This document shows, one piece after another, positions 1-11,490 of a DNA stretch of 64,000 nt. This DNA is from Lycium barbarum (Eukaryota; Streptophyta; Magnoliopsida; Solanales; Solanaceae), in contig NC_083348.1 of NCBI RefSeq assembly GCF_019175385.1, forward strand, positions 4,107,001 to 4,171,000. The letters run 5' to 3'. Under the pieces are notes generated by a model. That model saw only the letters and a program-made list of their open reading frames with translations. It made no database searches and was not told the origin of the DNA. Position 1 is the first letter of the stretch. Each line of letters opens with the position of its first letter. The position numbers and the translations under genes are program-made.

Positions 1-406
1 TTTGGTACAGACTCTTCCGTTATATATATGTATGTGTACATTCAGGGGTACAGCGGGGCCCTGTCCCGTCATATGATTCTGTGGTGTTTGTTAGAGGCCT
101 GTAGACATATATGTGGGTCATGGGTCGCTATTGTTCGGTCACGTCTGTGGTTTGCGTCTAAGCGTTCCTATTTGCTATGATAGCCTTAACGGCTTGTATG
201 TATATATGCTTCGGATGATATGTTCCACGACAGCCTTAGCGGCTTCTGTATGATATGTATGTATATGCGACCGCTTCAGATTAATATCTGTATAAATTAA
301 TAGATGTTGGATACAAATAAGACATGGACATTTCGATTTGGTAAGTAGGTGTGTATGGGTGTCTAGCTCGGGCACCAGTCACGGCCCACGGGCTTGGGTC
401 GTGACA
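1..406 (+). mobile_element. 3' portion of a Tekay/Del-like gypsy LTR
   Basis: The stretch ends in GGTCGTGACA at 406, the standard 3' terminus of the long gypsy LTRs in this window. It carries the conserved block (CCTGTCCCGTC, then AGAGGCCTGTAGA) also found near 54040-54090 in the complete solo LTR at 37554-54348 and, reversed, near 8150-8190. No primer binding site follows 406, so this is a solo or 3' LTR. Its left end lies outside the window. It interrupts the opposite-strand LTR that continues from 407. Confidence 0.75.
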
Positions 407-1547
407 GCATCTTCTTTATTTATACAAGATTCCTCCATATCGTAATTCAACTCCCAAACGTCAACAATACATTCACAATACCATAACAATGGCCATTAAT
501 CATTTACGTTAACCACATTATCTAGATTTCTCAATTCGCTCCCAATTCACCCATATTCGTGGTCATATCACCCGACTTCGTCCATTCATATACAATGCCC
601 ATTTTCATGATCTTAACATCATTTATAACACATTCATATCACAACACAACAAGAATCATGGCTCAATTCAAACTATCTCTTAAAATGTCACTATTTATCA
701 TTCATGACCCATTTTTCTATATTCATCTAATGTCCAAGCATTTTAACTCTCAACTACCTTGAACCACATATAAATACCATAAATCTTACCTTAGAGGTTG
801 TAGGAACGAGCCTTGGTCGAAATAATTCACTTGAGCAAAAACCCTAGTTTTCCTTCAATAAGATTTTCTTGACTTGAATAATCTTAATGGGTTTCCTTAC
901 ACTTGATTCACTTGATTTGTGTTGTTGATGACTAATAATCCTTGAAATCCTGTGGAATAAATGTAGAGAGATGTTTTATAGAGAAGGGATGAAATGTGGA
1001 AATGAAATAATAAACTTGGATCCCTTATTTAATGACTTAAAATCTGGTCTGGAGTGAACAGCACAGTGGTCGTAAACTTGGTTTACAGTCCGTATTCCAA
1101 TTTACGGACCGTCCTTCGTGGTCGTATTTAATCATAACAGAACCAGAAACTCAGGCTGAGACGTGGTGATTTACGGACACAGTTTACGAGCCGTAAACCA
1201 CTTTACGGTCCGTATTTCAGGTCGTATTTAACCATTTGATCATTTGGCAGAAAGTTGTTGTTTTGGAAGCCAAAATACGACATGGCGGTTTACGGGCCAT
1301 ATACCACTTTACGGTCCGTATTTCATTTTACGTGCAACTGGCCAAAATGCAGATCTGCAACTTTCCACATTTTTAGAACCTATAATAATTCATTATGGAG
1401 CATAACCTATCTCTTATTGCAATTGCCTTCGGAATCTTACTTAGGGTCGTCGAATGTTATTTCTTACTCATGAAAACATCGGATACTCGTACTCCTCGCG
1501 GCTCCATTCACTTGGACAAAAATGGAGGATTTTTCCGAGGTGTAACA
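407..1547 (-). mobile_element. 5' portion of a Tekay-like LTR, minus strand, truncated by insertion
   Basis: Read on the minus strand, an LTR starts at 1547 with TGTTACACCTCGGAAAAAT, nearly the same start as the solo LTR at 37554. Similar sequence continues for several hundred bases (for example a GATGTTT..ATGAGTAAGAAA segment). It holds a palindrome cluster (1070-1335) and a TATA-like TTAAATAA (1025-1032, minus strand). The remaining half should lie beyond the element ending at 406, outside the window. Confidence 0.7.
1070..1335. repeat. Palindromic word cluster, TTTACGGTCCGTAAA type
   Basis: At least eight full or partial copies of a palindrome with core CGGNCCG and flanks TTTA/TAAA occur here (for example TTTACGGACC, TTTACGGTCCGTA, TTTACGGGCC). 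In the sense of the enclosing minus-strand LTR the cluster lies about 40 bp upstream of a TATA-like box. Confidence 0.8.
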
Positions 1548-4183
1548 GTCCTGATCTGATCCAATAAAGACGACCTCGCCTCCATACAGGCCAAAATCTT
1601 GCTCGTCACTTTCGACTCCACAAGTAGAGTCCTATGCCAGTTATCAACTTAGTACCGAAGAGCTATACCTTACGATTTCTTTCTTCATATTTTTCAACCC
1701 TTACTGGATACGCAATTTCGATACAACCCTAAACCTTTCGACGCAAAATATGAAGCCTTATATAGTAATTATTAACCATCGAACCTCTCATAGTATTACC
1801 TTGATAATATAACTCTAGTCCTCACATGACAGGAATTCCACAATCCTCTCTCTTAAGGCATGCTAACTCATTCACTATGGAATGTCACAAAACTTATCCG
1901 ACAGTGTACCCCTAAGCCACTTTTTATAAAGCTCAACATGTCGGTTCACTAAAACTTACTCCTCACTAGTCGCTAATCACGATCCTTACGGAACTTTGTC
2001 ATACCATATAGTCCATTCCTGTAGATTTCCTTTTTAATCTCATGCAACAATCACATCTCAACTGGAATATGCAGAAAAGGACACCACAATCCATACTGAC
2101 CCAAGAAATACCCGAGATGTACCTTTTTCTTATCGATTCACAATCATCTATACCTTTTCTCAATTCTTCAATTCCCGATTTTTTAATCACGTCACGATCA
2201 TCGATACCGTAATCAATCCTTGAATTCCACTTCATCCAATACCACATAATCATAAATCTTGCAACTAGTCGAATTAATCCTGGAGATAGGATCGTACTAG
2301 ACACTCTGTAAATTAGTGTTTCCTTAACGCTTACCACTCTGAACTAAACACTCTCTAAATCCGACAGATCACACAACAGTTCCACTAATATTCTCATGTA
2401 TCCCACTGAAGCGTCCTTGCCTGAATTACTTACTCAATTCCTGAAATATATACTGAACTTAACTCAGTTAACCCATCATCGTCCATTCTATCATTTCAAG
2501 TACCCATTTCTACTAACCCTTTACTCAAACATGTAACATCACTAGTCCTCGAAGATTCATCTCTTACCTTAATTATCGAATCTGAACATCCCTAACCACT
2601 CATACACCAATCCTTTTTTATTCGATCACATAAGCCAAGTAATAACACCATTAGTAGTGGGATTTAGCCGATTCTTTTACACAATGAATACAAGGTTCCC
2701 AACCTTAGTCCACCACTAATCCTTATTAGTCTATGATATAACTGAACATTCCAACTCATCCATAACTCTCCAACCCACTTGATACTGTAATCGCAGCCGA
2801 ACTTTCACATCACTAACTCTTGTTTCAACAATTTCCTTTTAGCTCTTAATCTCAAAGACATCAATAAACCTCATCGGCCACCCTTTTATCGAACGTCATG
2901 ATATAATGACCCCGCAACCCAAACACAACTCACGTAACCATGTTATCTCACCTCAAGTCTTACGAACCTTAATCTCCTGAACCCGATCGCAAGATGCCTT
3001 ATTGTAATCCTTCAGTTCCCGTATTTCATTTCGAATCACCTTTATCACTATTAACCAACAAATGTTCAAATCCACTCGATCCTCTAAACTAATCATCCGT
3101 TAAGCCTAACAACCTACAAAACAATATCAATGTTTCTCCCCCATCTAAGTGAACAATCATCAACTCCTCATGTCATTAACTTATCTCATACGCTCATAAT
3201 TGAAGTCATTTCCATCAATTGATTACTAACTCCTCAAATTCTACAACCCAATCAAATTTACCGATCAACTGATGTGTTCATAGCATTCACTTAATAACCA
3301 AGTAGTCCTTTCACATCAACTAAGTTATATCAAGAATAACCTTTAGCACTAGACAACCATGCCAGATACCAATTTTTCATTTCTAATCTCTCGAAAAGTA
3401 CTCATGCCCAAGATATCCTACGAAGTCTCACTTTGCTACGCGCTTTCCACCCCCGTCTTCCTTCATGTCCTCATTGTTAAATTCTTTCCTCTATTACAAG
3501 CGATCATAAAACATTGTCCACATTTGATAGTCATAACCGAACGTACACTTGCTCTCACATACCGAAGTCTAACATTCTACCGTTGCTAAATCGTCGACCC
3601 GCCATTGGTTCACTAGTATCACGCGCACCATCATAAGGCCTTGATGAAGCTAAAGTCAAACTGGTCACATCATCGAGCAACCCACTATTATGAAGCCATA
3701 AATGCACTTTGTCACATCCGAGCAACCCAACGCTGAAACATGGAGATCCTGTATCCTTCTGAACTAACTCCCAATTTCTCACGAACTTTCACAATAAAAA
3801 AGTCTAATCGCGACTACACATAGCAATCGATTCTAGTCGCGACTCCACACAATCGAAACCTCAGGCCATAACTGTGACTGAACGGAATCACACATCCGAA
3901 TCAGGATAACACATCTCGTACCATTCCATGACACGTCATAGATTGACCATTTGCATAAGAATTTAAGGACAGATTTTAATCTTTTGAGGATGATCAAGAT
4001 AAGAAGGTCCAGATACCAATTGGAATCGACTAGATACCAATTTGAATAAAGTCGCACGAGGGCATGAAAGAATTCAAAGTTTCCTAAATGCCTTATAGCC
4101 TCTCGCAGATAAGTACGGAGCTCATCGTACCGATCCACAAGACTCTACTAGACATGCTTTTGTATTATAGACCGGGTAACCTA
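1548..4183 (-). mobile_element. Decayed, apparently non-coding internal region of a gypsy element
   Basis: This follows, in minus-strand sense, the PBS of the LTR at 4201-7061, so it should be that element's internal region. I find no gag, protease, RT or integrase motif in any frame; the longest frames (about 100 codons) have no recognisable domain. A short tandem duplication (ATTGGTATCTAGTCGATTCC-like) lies near 4010-4050. It may be a heavily mutated leader or the interior of a large non-autonomous derivative. Confidence 0.4.
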
Positions 4184-4197
4184 GGGCTCTGATACCA
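4184..4197 (-). other. Primer binding site, initiator Met-tRNA type
   Basis: On the minus strand TGGTATCAGAGCCC follows three bases after the LTR terminus at 4201. This is the standard PBS complementary to the 3' end of initiator Met-tRNA. It identifies 4201-7061 as a minus-strand 5' LTR. Confidence 0.88.
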
Positions 4198-5373
4198 ACT
4201 TGTCACGACCTAATTTCCCTAAGCCGTGCGGGCACTTACCTTCCCACCTCGGTAAGCGAACCCTCAACCCAACAATGTATAAATGCATAAAAGAATGAAA
4301 TTAAGCCTCGGAATAGATCGAATACGTAAGTCTCACGATATAGATATAGAAGTAATAGGATAGTGCGGAATAATAACAACACCCTCAGGGTCTGGTCTGA
4401 ATAGCACAAGAGCATCTAAGAAAGGAAATAGTACAAATCTGGAATAGCAATACATAAGTATCTATGTCTCCGAATAAAATAGGACATAAAGATAGAAAAG
4501 TCTTCAAGGCAGCAGACGACCATGCTCACTGTGGAAACTCGAGAGTAGAGCTGAAGCAACTATCAAACACGCGTCACAGAAGTGGATCCAACTTGATACT
4601 CTGCATTCATAAAAGAATGCAGCAAGTGCAGGTCAGTACAAACAATAGTACTGGTAGGCATCATCGGCCAACTAAGCATAGCTAACACAACTCAGTTAAT
4701 AAAGTAGATAAGCAAATAAACCAACAAGTATAAGACAGTGTAATCAATTTCAAGTGTTTGTCATCGCCTATGTAAAGCATCTAATCCCAATTATGTCAAG
4801 TCTGAATATATCCAATCCAATCCAACATCACAATAGAACACCAAACATCTCAAATCAAGTCATAATGCAATGCAATGCCATAGTGTATGAATGCAATGCA
4901 ATGCCATGCAAATACGGTGTACACATGTACTCCATACGAAAATATCGACGTCTCGGTAGCACAACCCAGCGTGACTCGCGAAGTCTAAGTGCCACCCGTC
5001 CCAGATCTTTGCCCAACAGACACATGGGACCCTGAATTTTTGCCCACGAGGGGTTCTCACTGGCACCACCCTGGGGGACCCGCGGAGTCTATGCACTAAC
5101 AACAATTCCAGAACTAACATAGAATATCGACCATGCAACAATGATTCCGGAATTGATCATCGGACATCGGCCATCTCACGTCAATCAAGTAAAAGAGTTT
5201 TATCAAGTGTCAATTTCACTCAATCAACGATTTCGGGATGAACTTCGGACATCGGCCATCTCTAGAACTGAGTTTTCATCAAGTATTTCATCAAATATCA
5301 TCAATATCTCAACAGTGTATCATGAAATGAGAGTGCGTGCAATGCATGAATCACATCACTAATCATGCTCCAT

Positions 5374-5625
5374 ATCACAATTACCAACTATGGGTACGCC
5401 AACAATGTACACGAATCACAAATACCAATAGAGGGCAAGCCAACAATATATAACGAATCACAAAGAGCAACAGTGGGTATGCCAACAATATATGTCTGAA
5501 TCACAAATACCAACAGTAGGTATGCCAACAATATATATCCAAATCATAAATACCAACAGTGGGTATGCCAATAATAAATATTCGAATCACAACTACCAAC
5601 AGTGGGTATGCCAACCATATCGCAA
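5374..5625. repeat. 41-bp tandem repeat, six copies, inside an LTR
   Basis: Six consecutive degenerate units each read roughly ATCACAAATACCAACAGTGG then GTATGCCAACAATATAT, with unit length 37-43 bp. The array lies in the 3' part of the LTR in its own sense. A much decayed equivalent may exist near 30100-30560. Confidence 0.85.
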
Positions 5626-6520
5626 TCAAGACGATAAACAGAATCAATTATCTATCAACAACACATGGCATCAATCCAGCACAATAGAACAATAAACACA
5701 ACATAACGGGGTGGCTAGTCCCAACACGCAACAGGGCCCAATCTAACGCAATATCCAACCCAACTTCATACCCAAAGGTTCACCTATTGACTCCGACAAT
5801 ATAATCTAAATATGCGCTTCGCTATACAAAGTCTCACCAAAGGTAAGCCATAACCTACCTAGATGGTTGAATCGCAGCACCAACAACTCACTCTTTTGCC
5901 TTGCCTTTTCGCTGAACCTCAAAATCAAAGTAGTCTAAGCATAATTGAAATCTAGATTAGAAATCACGAAGAATGATACTAATATTACTACTATTCAAAT
6001 TAGGTCAATTCTAGCCCTAGAAATTGAAAAAACGGGCCCATAAGGGAAAAACGAAAAATTCGGGAGTAAAGTGCTAAATTAAGTACTAGGTGATCATAAC
6101 CCAACCACTAATTGCTGATTTAATTCAAGGATTTGTCTAATTTATGATTTCAAGCAAAGCCCCCAATTTGGGTATAAACCCTAACTCATTGATTCCGAAA
6201 TTCAACACTAGAAATGGAAGATATATGATTAATAAGCTTAGATTCATCATAATCGAACATAAACATCATCAATTTCCTCATTAATGAGCCTAAGGAAAAG
6301 TTCATCAAAACCTTCTTTCAACTTCCATCACTAAGGAATTATTAAAGGGAAGGGGGAAATTTCGGATGATTGTGATTAAAGGAAGAAGTAAGATTTACAT
6401 CCAACAATATCTATAAAATATCTCCAAAAATTGTTGCCCAAAGCTCTAATTTCGAAATAGGAAATAATGATGTTCTAAAGGCTTATTTTAAATCACACTT
6501 AATGAAATAACAGGCTCGTT

Positions 6521-6655
6521 GCTGTCACGGCGGTAATGGAGCCGCTACAGCGCCCATCAGGCCGCCATAGCGGTCTGGCCAACATACACATGGCCACCCC
6601 AGCAGCCTACATATCACAATAGCGGTGCCGCTGGGACGGCACTGGTGCCGCCATT
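6521..6655. repeat. Palindromic word cluster, AGCGGTNCCGCT type
   Basis: Repeated CGG/CCG inverted words occur here (GGCGGTAATGGAGCCGCT, GCCGCCATAGCGGT, AGCGGTGCCGCT, GGTGCCGCC). In LTR sense (minus) the cluster ends about 28 bp upstream of a TATA-like box at 6484-6493, the same placement as in the other LTRs. Confidence 0.7.
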
Positions 6656-7145
6656 TCAAGTACCATGTACCAGAATTCCTCCAACTTTTCTAAGTCCCAA
6701 TCAAAATCCCGAGCCATTCCCGAGGCCATATGCTGACAAACCACACACACAGACCCACACAAAAATACGCTACGAATGCGCTCATGGCCTCCAGAATTCC
6801 CAATAGAGGTCTTATTGACCAGGTCAACCCCCGACGTCTTAATTCTAATTTCCCAACCCAAGTCCCAAAATGCATCGAGTGCATTGGGAACCGTACCAGA
6901 TATTCACATAATTCATAAGCAAACATCTGGACATCTCAGAATCGACGGATTTTTGAAAAAAAATGTTTATCCAAAAGTCAACTTCGGGTCAAATGCGCTA
7001 GTCAATGCTCAAAAAAGGTGAAAGTGCCGAAAAGACTATAACGACCAAACGGGTCGTTACATTGGGCAGTGTCTCGGCCTGGCCTTGGGCTGGACTCAGT
7101 CCAAATTTGAAATATTAAGGGGGCCCTATACGTTTATGTATACAC

Positions 7146-7148
<3 letters not shown>

Positions 7149-7176
<28 letters not shown>
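7149..7176. repeat. (GT)n microsatellite
   Basis: About 14 uninterrupted GT units followed by an AT-rich stretch. Confidence 0.95.
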
Positions 7177-7181
<5 letters not shown>

Positions 7182-7756
7182 CCTTATACATATATATGTG
7201 TATACTTGGTGTATACATATGTATATCTAGTACATAAAAAAACTAATAATTAGAAAAATATTAAAATTGATGAAGTTTTAATTATAGGAAAAATTAGAAC
7301 ATAATTATTTTATTAAAATAATGGCCTTAATTAATTCTAACCTGGCATGATCATTTCAATTATGGCCTTGTTTGTCCTAATTAGAAAATTTTGAAATTAA
7401 ATTGAACTGGTTATTTCAAATTAAAACATTAATAGGCTGATTTTGCAAAAATAACTCTAATTTCTTTAAATCTTGAACTGATTAATTTAATTGTGGCCAT
7501 GGGAAAAATATTTATATATAAAAAGTATCAATTTGCAATAATTATCATTTAATTAATTAATTAGCCTAATTAAAACATTTATGGGCAATTATGCATATTT
7601 TTTGACAAATCATGCAAATTATATAAAAATTAAAAATTTAAAGGGTTAAATGGTTAATTACTTAAATTATTCAAATTACTCAAACTTTTCAAAGATTAAA
7701 ACGAGTAAGGTATATTGATTTCTTGACAATTTTAAACAATTAAATAAAAAGACCTT

Positions 7757-7759
<3 letters not shown>

Positions 7760-7789
<30 letters not shown>
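7760..7789. repeat. (CT)n microsatellite
   Basis: About 14 CT units inside the AT-rich Tat LTR fragment. Confidence 0.95.
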
Positions 7790-7791
<2 letters not shown>

Positions 7792-8507
7792 AAAAAAAAT
7801 TAACAAACATCTCATATAATATCATGAAAATATTCATTAACTTCCAAATAAATTTATGATGCCATGAATGTCACGACTCAACCCGAGGGCCATGACGGGC
7901 ACTCGGAGCTAGCCTACTGAGCATCATCTAGCATGCTTCTTTTAATTGTATCTTGGCGGACCACATATCCAACTCACAATTATCATAACTTGGACGGGCA
8001 CAAATTCTCAAATTAAAGCTCATTTATATGATTACCATCAACTCTGCCCCATATATCTATACAAGCCCACAAGGCTACAAAAATGATGTACGAGATATGA
8101 ACCGGTGAAGTCATGAAACGTCTAACTGCACACACACATATCTACGAGCCTCTATACAGAATGCTAGAAGTCATAAAGACGGGACAGGACCCGCCATGCC
8201 CAAACATGTACACAAAAGATTAATACCAATAAACTGTAGCTCCGAAGTAAGTGGAGCGCTCCTGGAAATCCGCTGATGAAGCACCTAGGGATCTGATCCG
8301 TCTCCCTACCTATATGCGGGCATGAACGCAGCGTCCACAAGCAAAAGGACTTCAGTACAAATAATGTACTGAGTATGTAAAGCATGAACAACAATATAAT
8401 AAAGATATGAGGAACATGAGATAAAGAGATAAGCTGTATATCTGATTGCCTCTACAGGCGGATATCATGCATGCTTAATTTATCTTTTCAAAACGACATC
8501 TATAGAT

Positions 8508-8622
8508 GTACAGCCAGATCCATATATCATATCATCATTATATATATTGTTGCGGAACGTGCAACCCGATCCATATATAAATATTGCTGCGGAACGTGCA
8601 ACCCGATCCATATACCCCGTGT
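8508..8622. repeat. Short tandem repeat inside the solo LTR, unit about 35 bp
   Basis: Two clear copies and one degenerate copy of a unit containing GCGGAACGTGCAACCCGATC then CATATA. They occupy the same relative LTR position as other CCCGATCC/GGTCGGGC-type repeats in related LTRs (39250-39310, 53640-53730). Confidence 0.75.
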
Positions 8623-9633
8623 CCGGGCATCCCACGTCCAGGACAATATCATAAGTTTCCCATTGCAATGGTGTATAAATCTATATGTCTACCCGGCCGG
8701 CTATAGCATGGCGCGGTGTAAGCAAAATACATACGTATATATATAAAGCATGCACGAGAGCCCAAATAAAGCGTTACTACTCTATCAGAGTGACTTAAGG
8801 TCGATAACCCTCCGATTTCTATTATGGAATCATCATCATCATCGTCATATCCTATCTTGGAAGAACAACTATTATAAGATGCGATCAACAACAATGAATA
8901 CAATCGATAATCATGTGACAACTCAATGGTATCATGAGAACATTAAGAACTTCAAGCTTTGGCATTTCTAGAATTGAAATCATCATCCTGATCGTCATCA
9001 TTATCATCACATAGATCATTATCAACTATATCATAAGAATCATGAAAGTTATGGGCTTCTAGTGTTTCTAGGAATAGGAATATTGTGGATATCATGTGTA
9101 GGTTGACAAATATGGAATCAAGTCTTTAGAAAGAAAAGGGTTAGCCTTACATACCTTCATGTCTTCTTAACTACTAACATTTTCCTCCAAAGCCCGCAAA
9201 ATCTACATTCAAGAGGATTCATAACAAGGTTAAGTCTTGAAAACATGCTTAAGTTCAAACTAGAGCAACTAAAAGGCTAATAGAATTTAGCCAGCACTTC
9301 CCCTATTTCATCAACTTCCACCAAATGGAAAACAACTCCCAAATAATAATAAAAAAATCCATAATATCACAATCAAGAGGTTATACTCAATTTAATCCCA
9401 AATTTAACTAAAATCCCCTTTTTGAATTCACCTCATAGTCATCTTCTTCATTACAACACTCATAGCTTCTCCACTTTAATTCTTTTCCTTTCTAAGGGGT
9501 ACTAAACCTTTACATCTACTAAACCATATGAATAGGATGAAGAACATACCTTATAATCAATGATATTCACCTCACTCAATTTACTCCAAAATCAAGTTCA
9601 CCACAAGGTGGAAATTTCGCACCCCGCTCTAAT

Positions 9634-9783
9634 TGGCGGTGAGTATGCGGCCTAGCACACTGAGTATGCGGCCGCATACTCCGTCCACCACTTAGGGTGA
9701 TGTTGGCCAGTTATTTCACCCAAAATGGGTATTTGGCGACCCGTATGCGGCTCAGCATACTCAGTATGCGACCGCATACTGCC
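9634..9783. repeat. Palindromic word cluster, TATGCGGCCGCATA type
   Basis: The cluster contains GTATGCGGCCGCATAC, GTATGCGACCGCATAC and shortened versions (GTATGCGGCCTAGCACAC, GTATGCGGCTCAGCATAC). The core CGG-CCG is shared with the other clusters but the flanks are different. It is the one cluster for which I do not see a convincing TATA box downstream. Confidence 0.8.
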
Positions 9784-10149
9784 CCAATTTCTCCGATTTC
9801 GATTTCGCGAAATCGCGTTCTTTTCGATTCGTTTGACCTCCAATCCTTATGGAACCTTCTTGGAACTTTTATAAAACTTCATTAACCATCTAATGGGAGC
9901 TATTTCTCCCCCTAAATATCATGCTAAGCAATGTATGACTCAAATGCTACGAAATCTTTCGAAAACACTACTCCAACTCCCATTTCTCCAACAAATTTAC
10001 TTTCACCGCTTCATATAACTTCGAAACCTTAAGGTGTACACTTAACATTACCAAATAACCTTCCTAGACTTATGAGGTCTTCATATACACTTTGGGCTTG
10101 CGTTAGTTCACTCATAACGCAAACGTCACGAAATTTCCAAGGTGTAACA

Positions 10150-10308
10150 ATGAAAATCCTTTTTATTAATTTAAGGGAGTGAAATGTTGACTTGAACAAT
10201 TTATAAAAATCATTTAAATCTTTCAATATGCCCAGCTCATTTTATTTATTATCCAGGGACTCTGAGTGATTGAATAAATTACAGGAGGTCAAAAATTAGG
10301 TGTCAACA
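10150..10308 (-). mobile_element. 5' terminus of the Tat element 3' LTR
   Basis: In minus sense the LTR starts TGTTGACACCTAATTTTTG at 10308, directly after the polypurine tract. It runs to 10150, where the solo LTR is inserted, and resumes at 7868. The same start (TGTTGACACTTAATTT) is seen on the plus strand at 27084. Confidence 0.8.
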
Positions 10309-10320
10309 ACTGCCCCTTCG
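10309..10320 (-). other. Polypurine tract of the minus-strand Tat element
   Basis: On the minus strand CGAAGGGGCAGT abuts the LTR start TGTTGACACC. This is the expected plus-strand primer site at the 3' LTR boundary. Confidence 0.75.
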
Positions 10321-10439
10321 GTGTTCGGGGATGGCGGGACCATCCTTGAGCAAAGAAATTTGACTAACCCTAATTTTTGACTTATCTAGCTCATTTTACC
10401 CTGTGTCTTTATGAAATTTTCATTTATGTCGCCGGACCT

Positions 10440-10662
10440 TCGTCTCTGGTTTCCTATATATCTCAAGTCATATGAGAATTCAGGCCATTTGTAGTTCGAC
10501 TCAACTAAAGACCTTCAAGTGATTTGGAAAAAACAATCCGGAGATCCTAATATTGTGATTGGGTTTCTCAGGAAGACTGTGAGAATGTGACCGACTCTCA
10601 GGGCTTGAGTTTCCCTACATATCCTTGGTTTTTGGGAATCAGGTCACATGTAGTTCGATGCT
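10440..10662 (-). promoter_or_regulatory. Two copies of a hairpin-like Tat 3'UTR motif
   Basis: Copies at about 10445-10497 and 10607-10660 follow, in element sense, the pattern GAACTAC..GACCTGATTCC, loop, GGATA..TAGG. Equivalent copies lie at 12189-12250, 12297-12355, 19925-19980 and 20065-20110, and in the plus-strand Tat at 26455-26520 and 26565-26620. Function is unknown. Confidence 0.6.
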
Positions 10663-10954
10663 AGAGAAGAATATGTCCCTTATGCGGGAATACCTTCAGA
10701 CTTCCCGGTGTGTATCTGACTGGTTGCGATTTTTAGCAGAAAAAAATAAAAACAAGACAAATGGTGGTTGAGTCTGAGGTTGGATGGCTTCCAAACTCTC
10801 ATGGGCACCCTATCTTGACTGGTTGCGTAAGAAAAAGTTCCACGTTTGCTCCGCAATTTTTCTGGATCTGGTTCAGCAAGACGGATCCTTTTTGGGCGGC
10901 TGTGTGCCTCTCTCCTAGATTTTGACAGTATGCAGATATTCTTGTGGAAATTTA

Positions 10955-11225
10955 GATGAATGGCCCTCTCGGCTTGCTTGAATGAATGGCCCTCTTGGCC
11001 TATTTATATGAATGGCCCTTTTGGTTGTTTGTATGAATGGCTCTCTTGGCTTGTTTGTATGAATGACCCTCTTGGTTGTTTGTATGAATGACCCTCTTAG
11101 CTTGTTTGTATGAATAGCCCTCTTAGCTATTTGTATGAATGGCCCTCTTGGCTTGTTTGTATGAATGACCCTCTTGGCAAAAGAAATAAATGACCCTCTT
11201 GGCATACAGATGACAAATATGGCCA
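10955..11225. repeat. 26-bp tandem repeat, about ten copies, in the Tat 3' UTR
   Basis: Ten consecutive units each read approximately ATGAATGGCCCTCTTGGCTT then GTTTGT, with substitutions. Similar half-units (GACCCTCTTGG, GACCCTTGTGGTC) straggle on to about 11490. The array happens to be open on the minus strand for 103 codons, but the product is only a repeat of the unit and I do not regard it as a gene. Confidence 0.9.
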
Positions 11226-11490
11226 TTGTGGCTGGATAATCTTTCTTTCGTTTATCATATTGGTTGTTGACCCTTGTGGTCGGATGTGCCCTTTGTGCTT
11301 TTCATGAACCTTTTGGTCGTATATATCTTTACGCTCATCAATTATGACTCTCTAGGCCTGATACATGTTTGATGTTCACTCTTTGTGTAACCCTCTTGGT
11401 CGGATTTGTCTTTACGCTTATTTGCTCCTTGACCCTTGTGGTCAGATGTGTCTTCACTACTCTTTTTCTGCCATGACCCTTTGGTCTCTC

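Larger units (their letters stand above)
4201..7061 (-). mobile_element. 5' LTR of a Tekay-like gypsy element, minus strand
   Basis: In minus sense the LTR starts TGTAACGACCCGTTTGGTCG at 7061, ends GGTCGTGACA at 4201, and is followed by a Met-tRNA PBS. It is 2861 bp long. It contains a palindrome cluster (6521-6655), a TATA-like TTTAAAATAA (6484-6493) and a 41-bp tandem array (5374-5625). The same LTR type recurs at 26677-32038. It was inserted into the Tat LTR seen at 7062-10308; the presumed duplication TTGGG (7062-7066) cannot be checked because the other end is outside the window. Confidence 0.85.
7062..7868 (-). mobile_element. Fragment of the Tat element 3' LTR, AT-rich
   Basis: This is the continuation, below the solo LTR insertion, of the minus-strand LTR that starts at 10308. 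It resembles the plus-strand LTR from 27084, sharing a TATACATGTGTATA-like segment followed by GGCCCAGTCC and CCCGGCCCAA-type sequence. It is cut at 7061 by the inserted 4201-7061 LTR. It contains a (GT)n run at 7149-7176 and a (CT)n run at 7760-7789. No gene is visible. Confidence 0.65.
7869..10149 (-). mobile_element. Solo LTR of a Tekay-like gypsy element with perfect 5-bp target duplication
   Basis: In minus sense the LTR starts TGTTACACCTTGG at 10149 and ends GAGTCGTGACA at 7869 (2281 bp). It is bounded by identical 5-bp direct repeats ATGAA at 7864-7868 and 10150-10154. No internal region or PBS is present, so this is the product of LTR-LTR recombination. The flanking AT-rich sequence is the Tat 3' LTR. 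Confidence 0.92.

Noticed and set aside
1999..2337. 112-codon minus-strand frame
   Set aside because: No similarity to gag or pol domains and neighbouring frames are equally open; taken as chance.
5374..5625. CRISPR-like regular spacing
   Set aside because: Units are contiguous degenerate tandem repeats without unique spacers, inside a plant LTR.
10915..11226. 103-codon minus-strand frame with repeated HTNKPRG units
   Set aside because: Arises from the 26-bp tandem repeat in a 3' UTR; the substitutions do not look protein-conserving.
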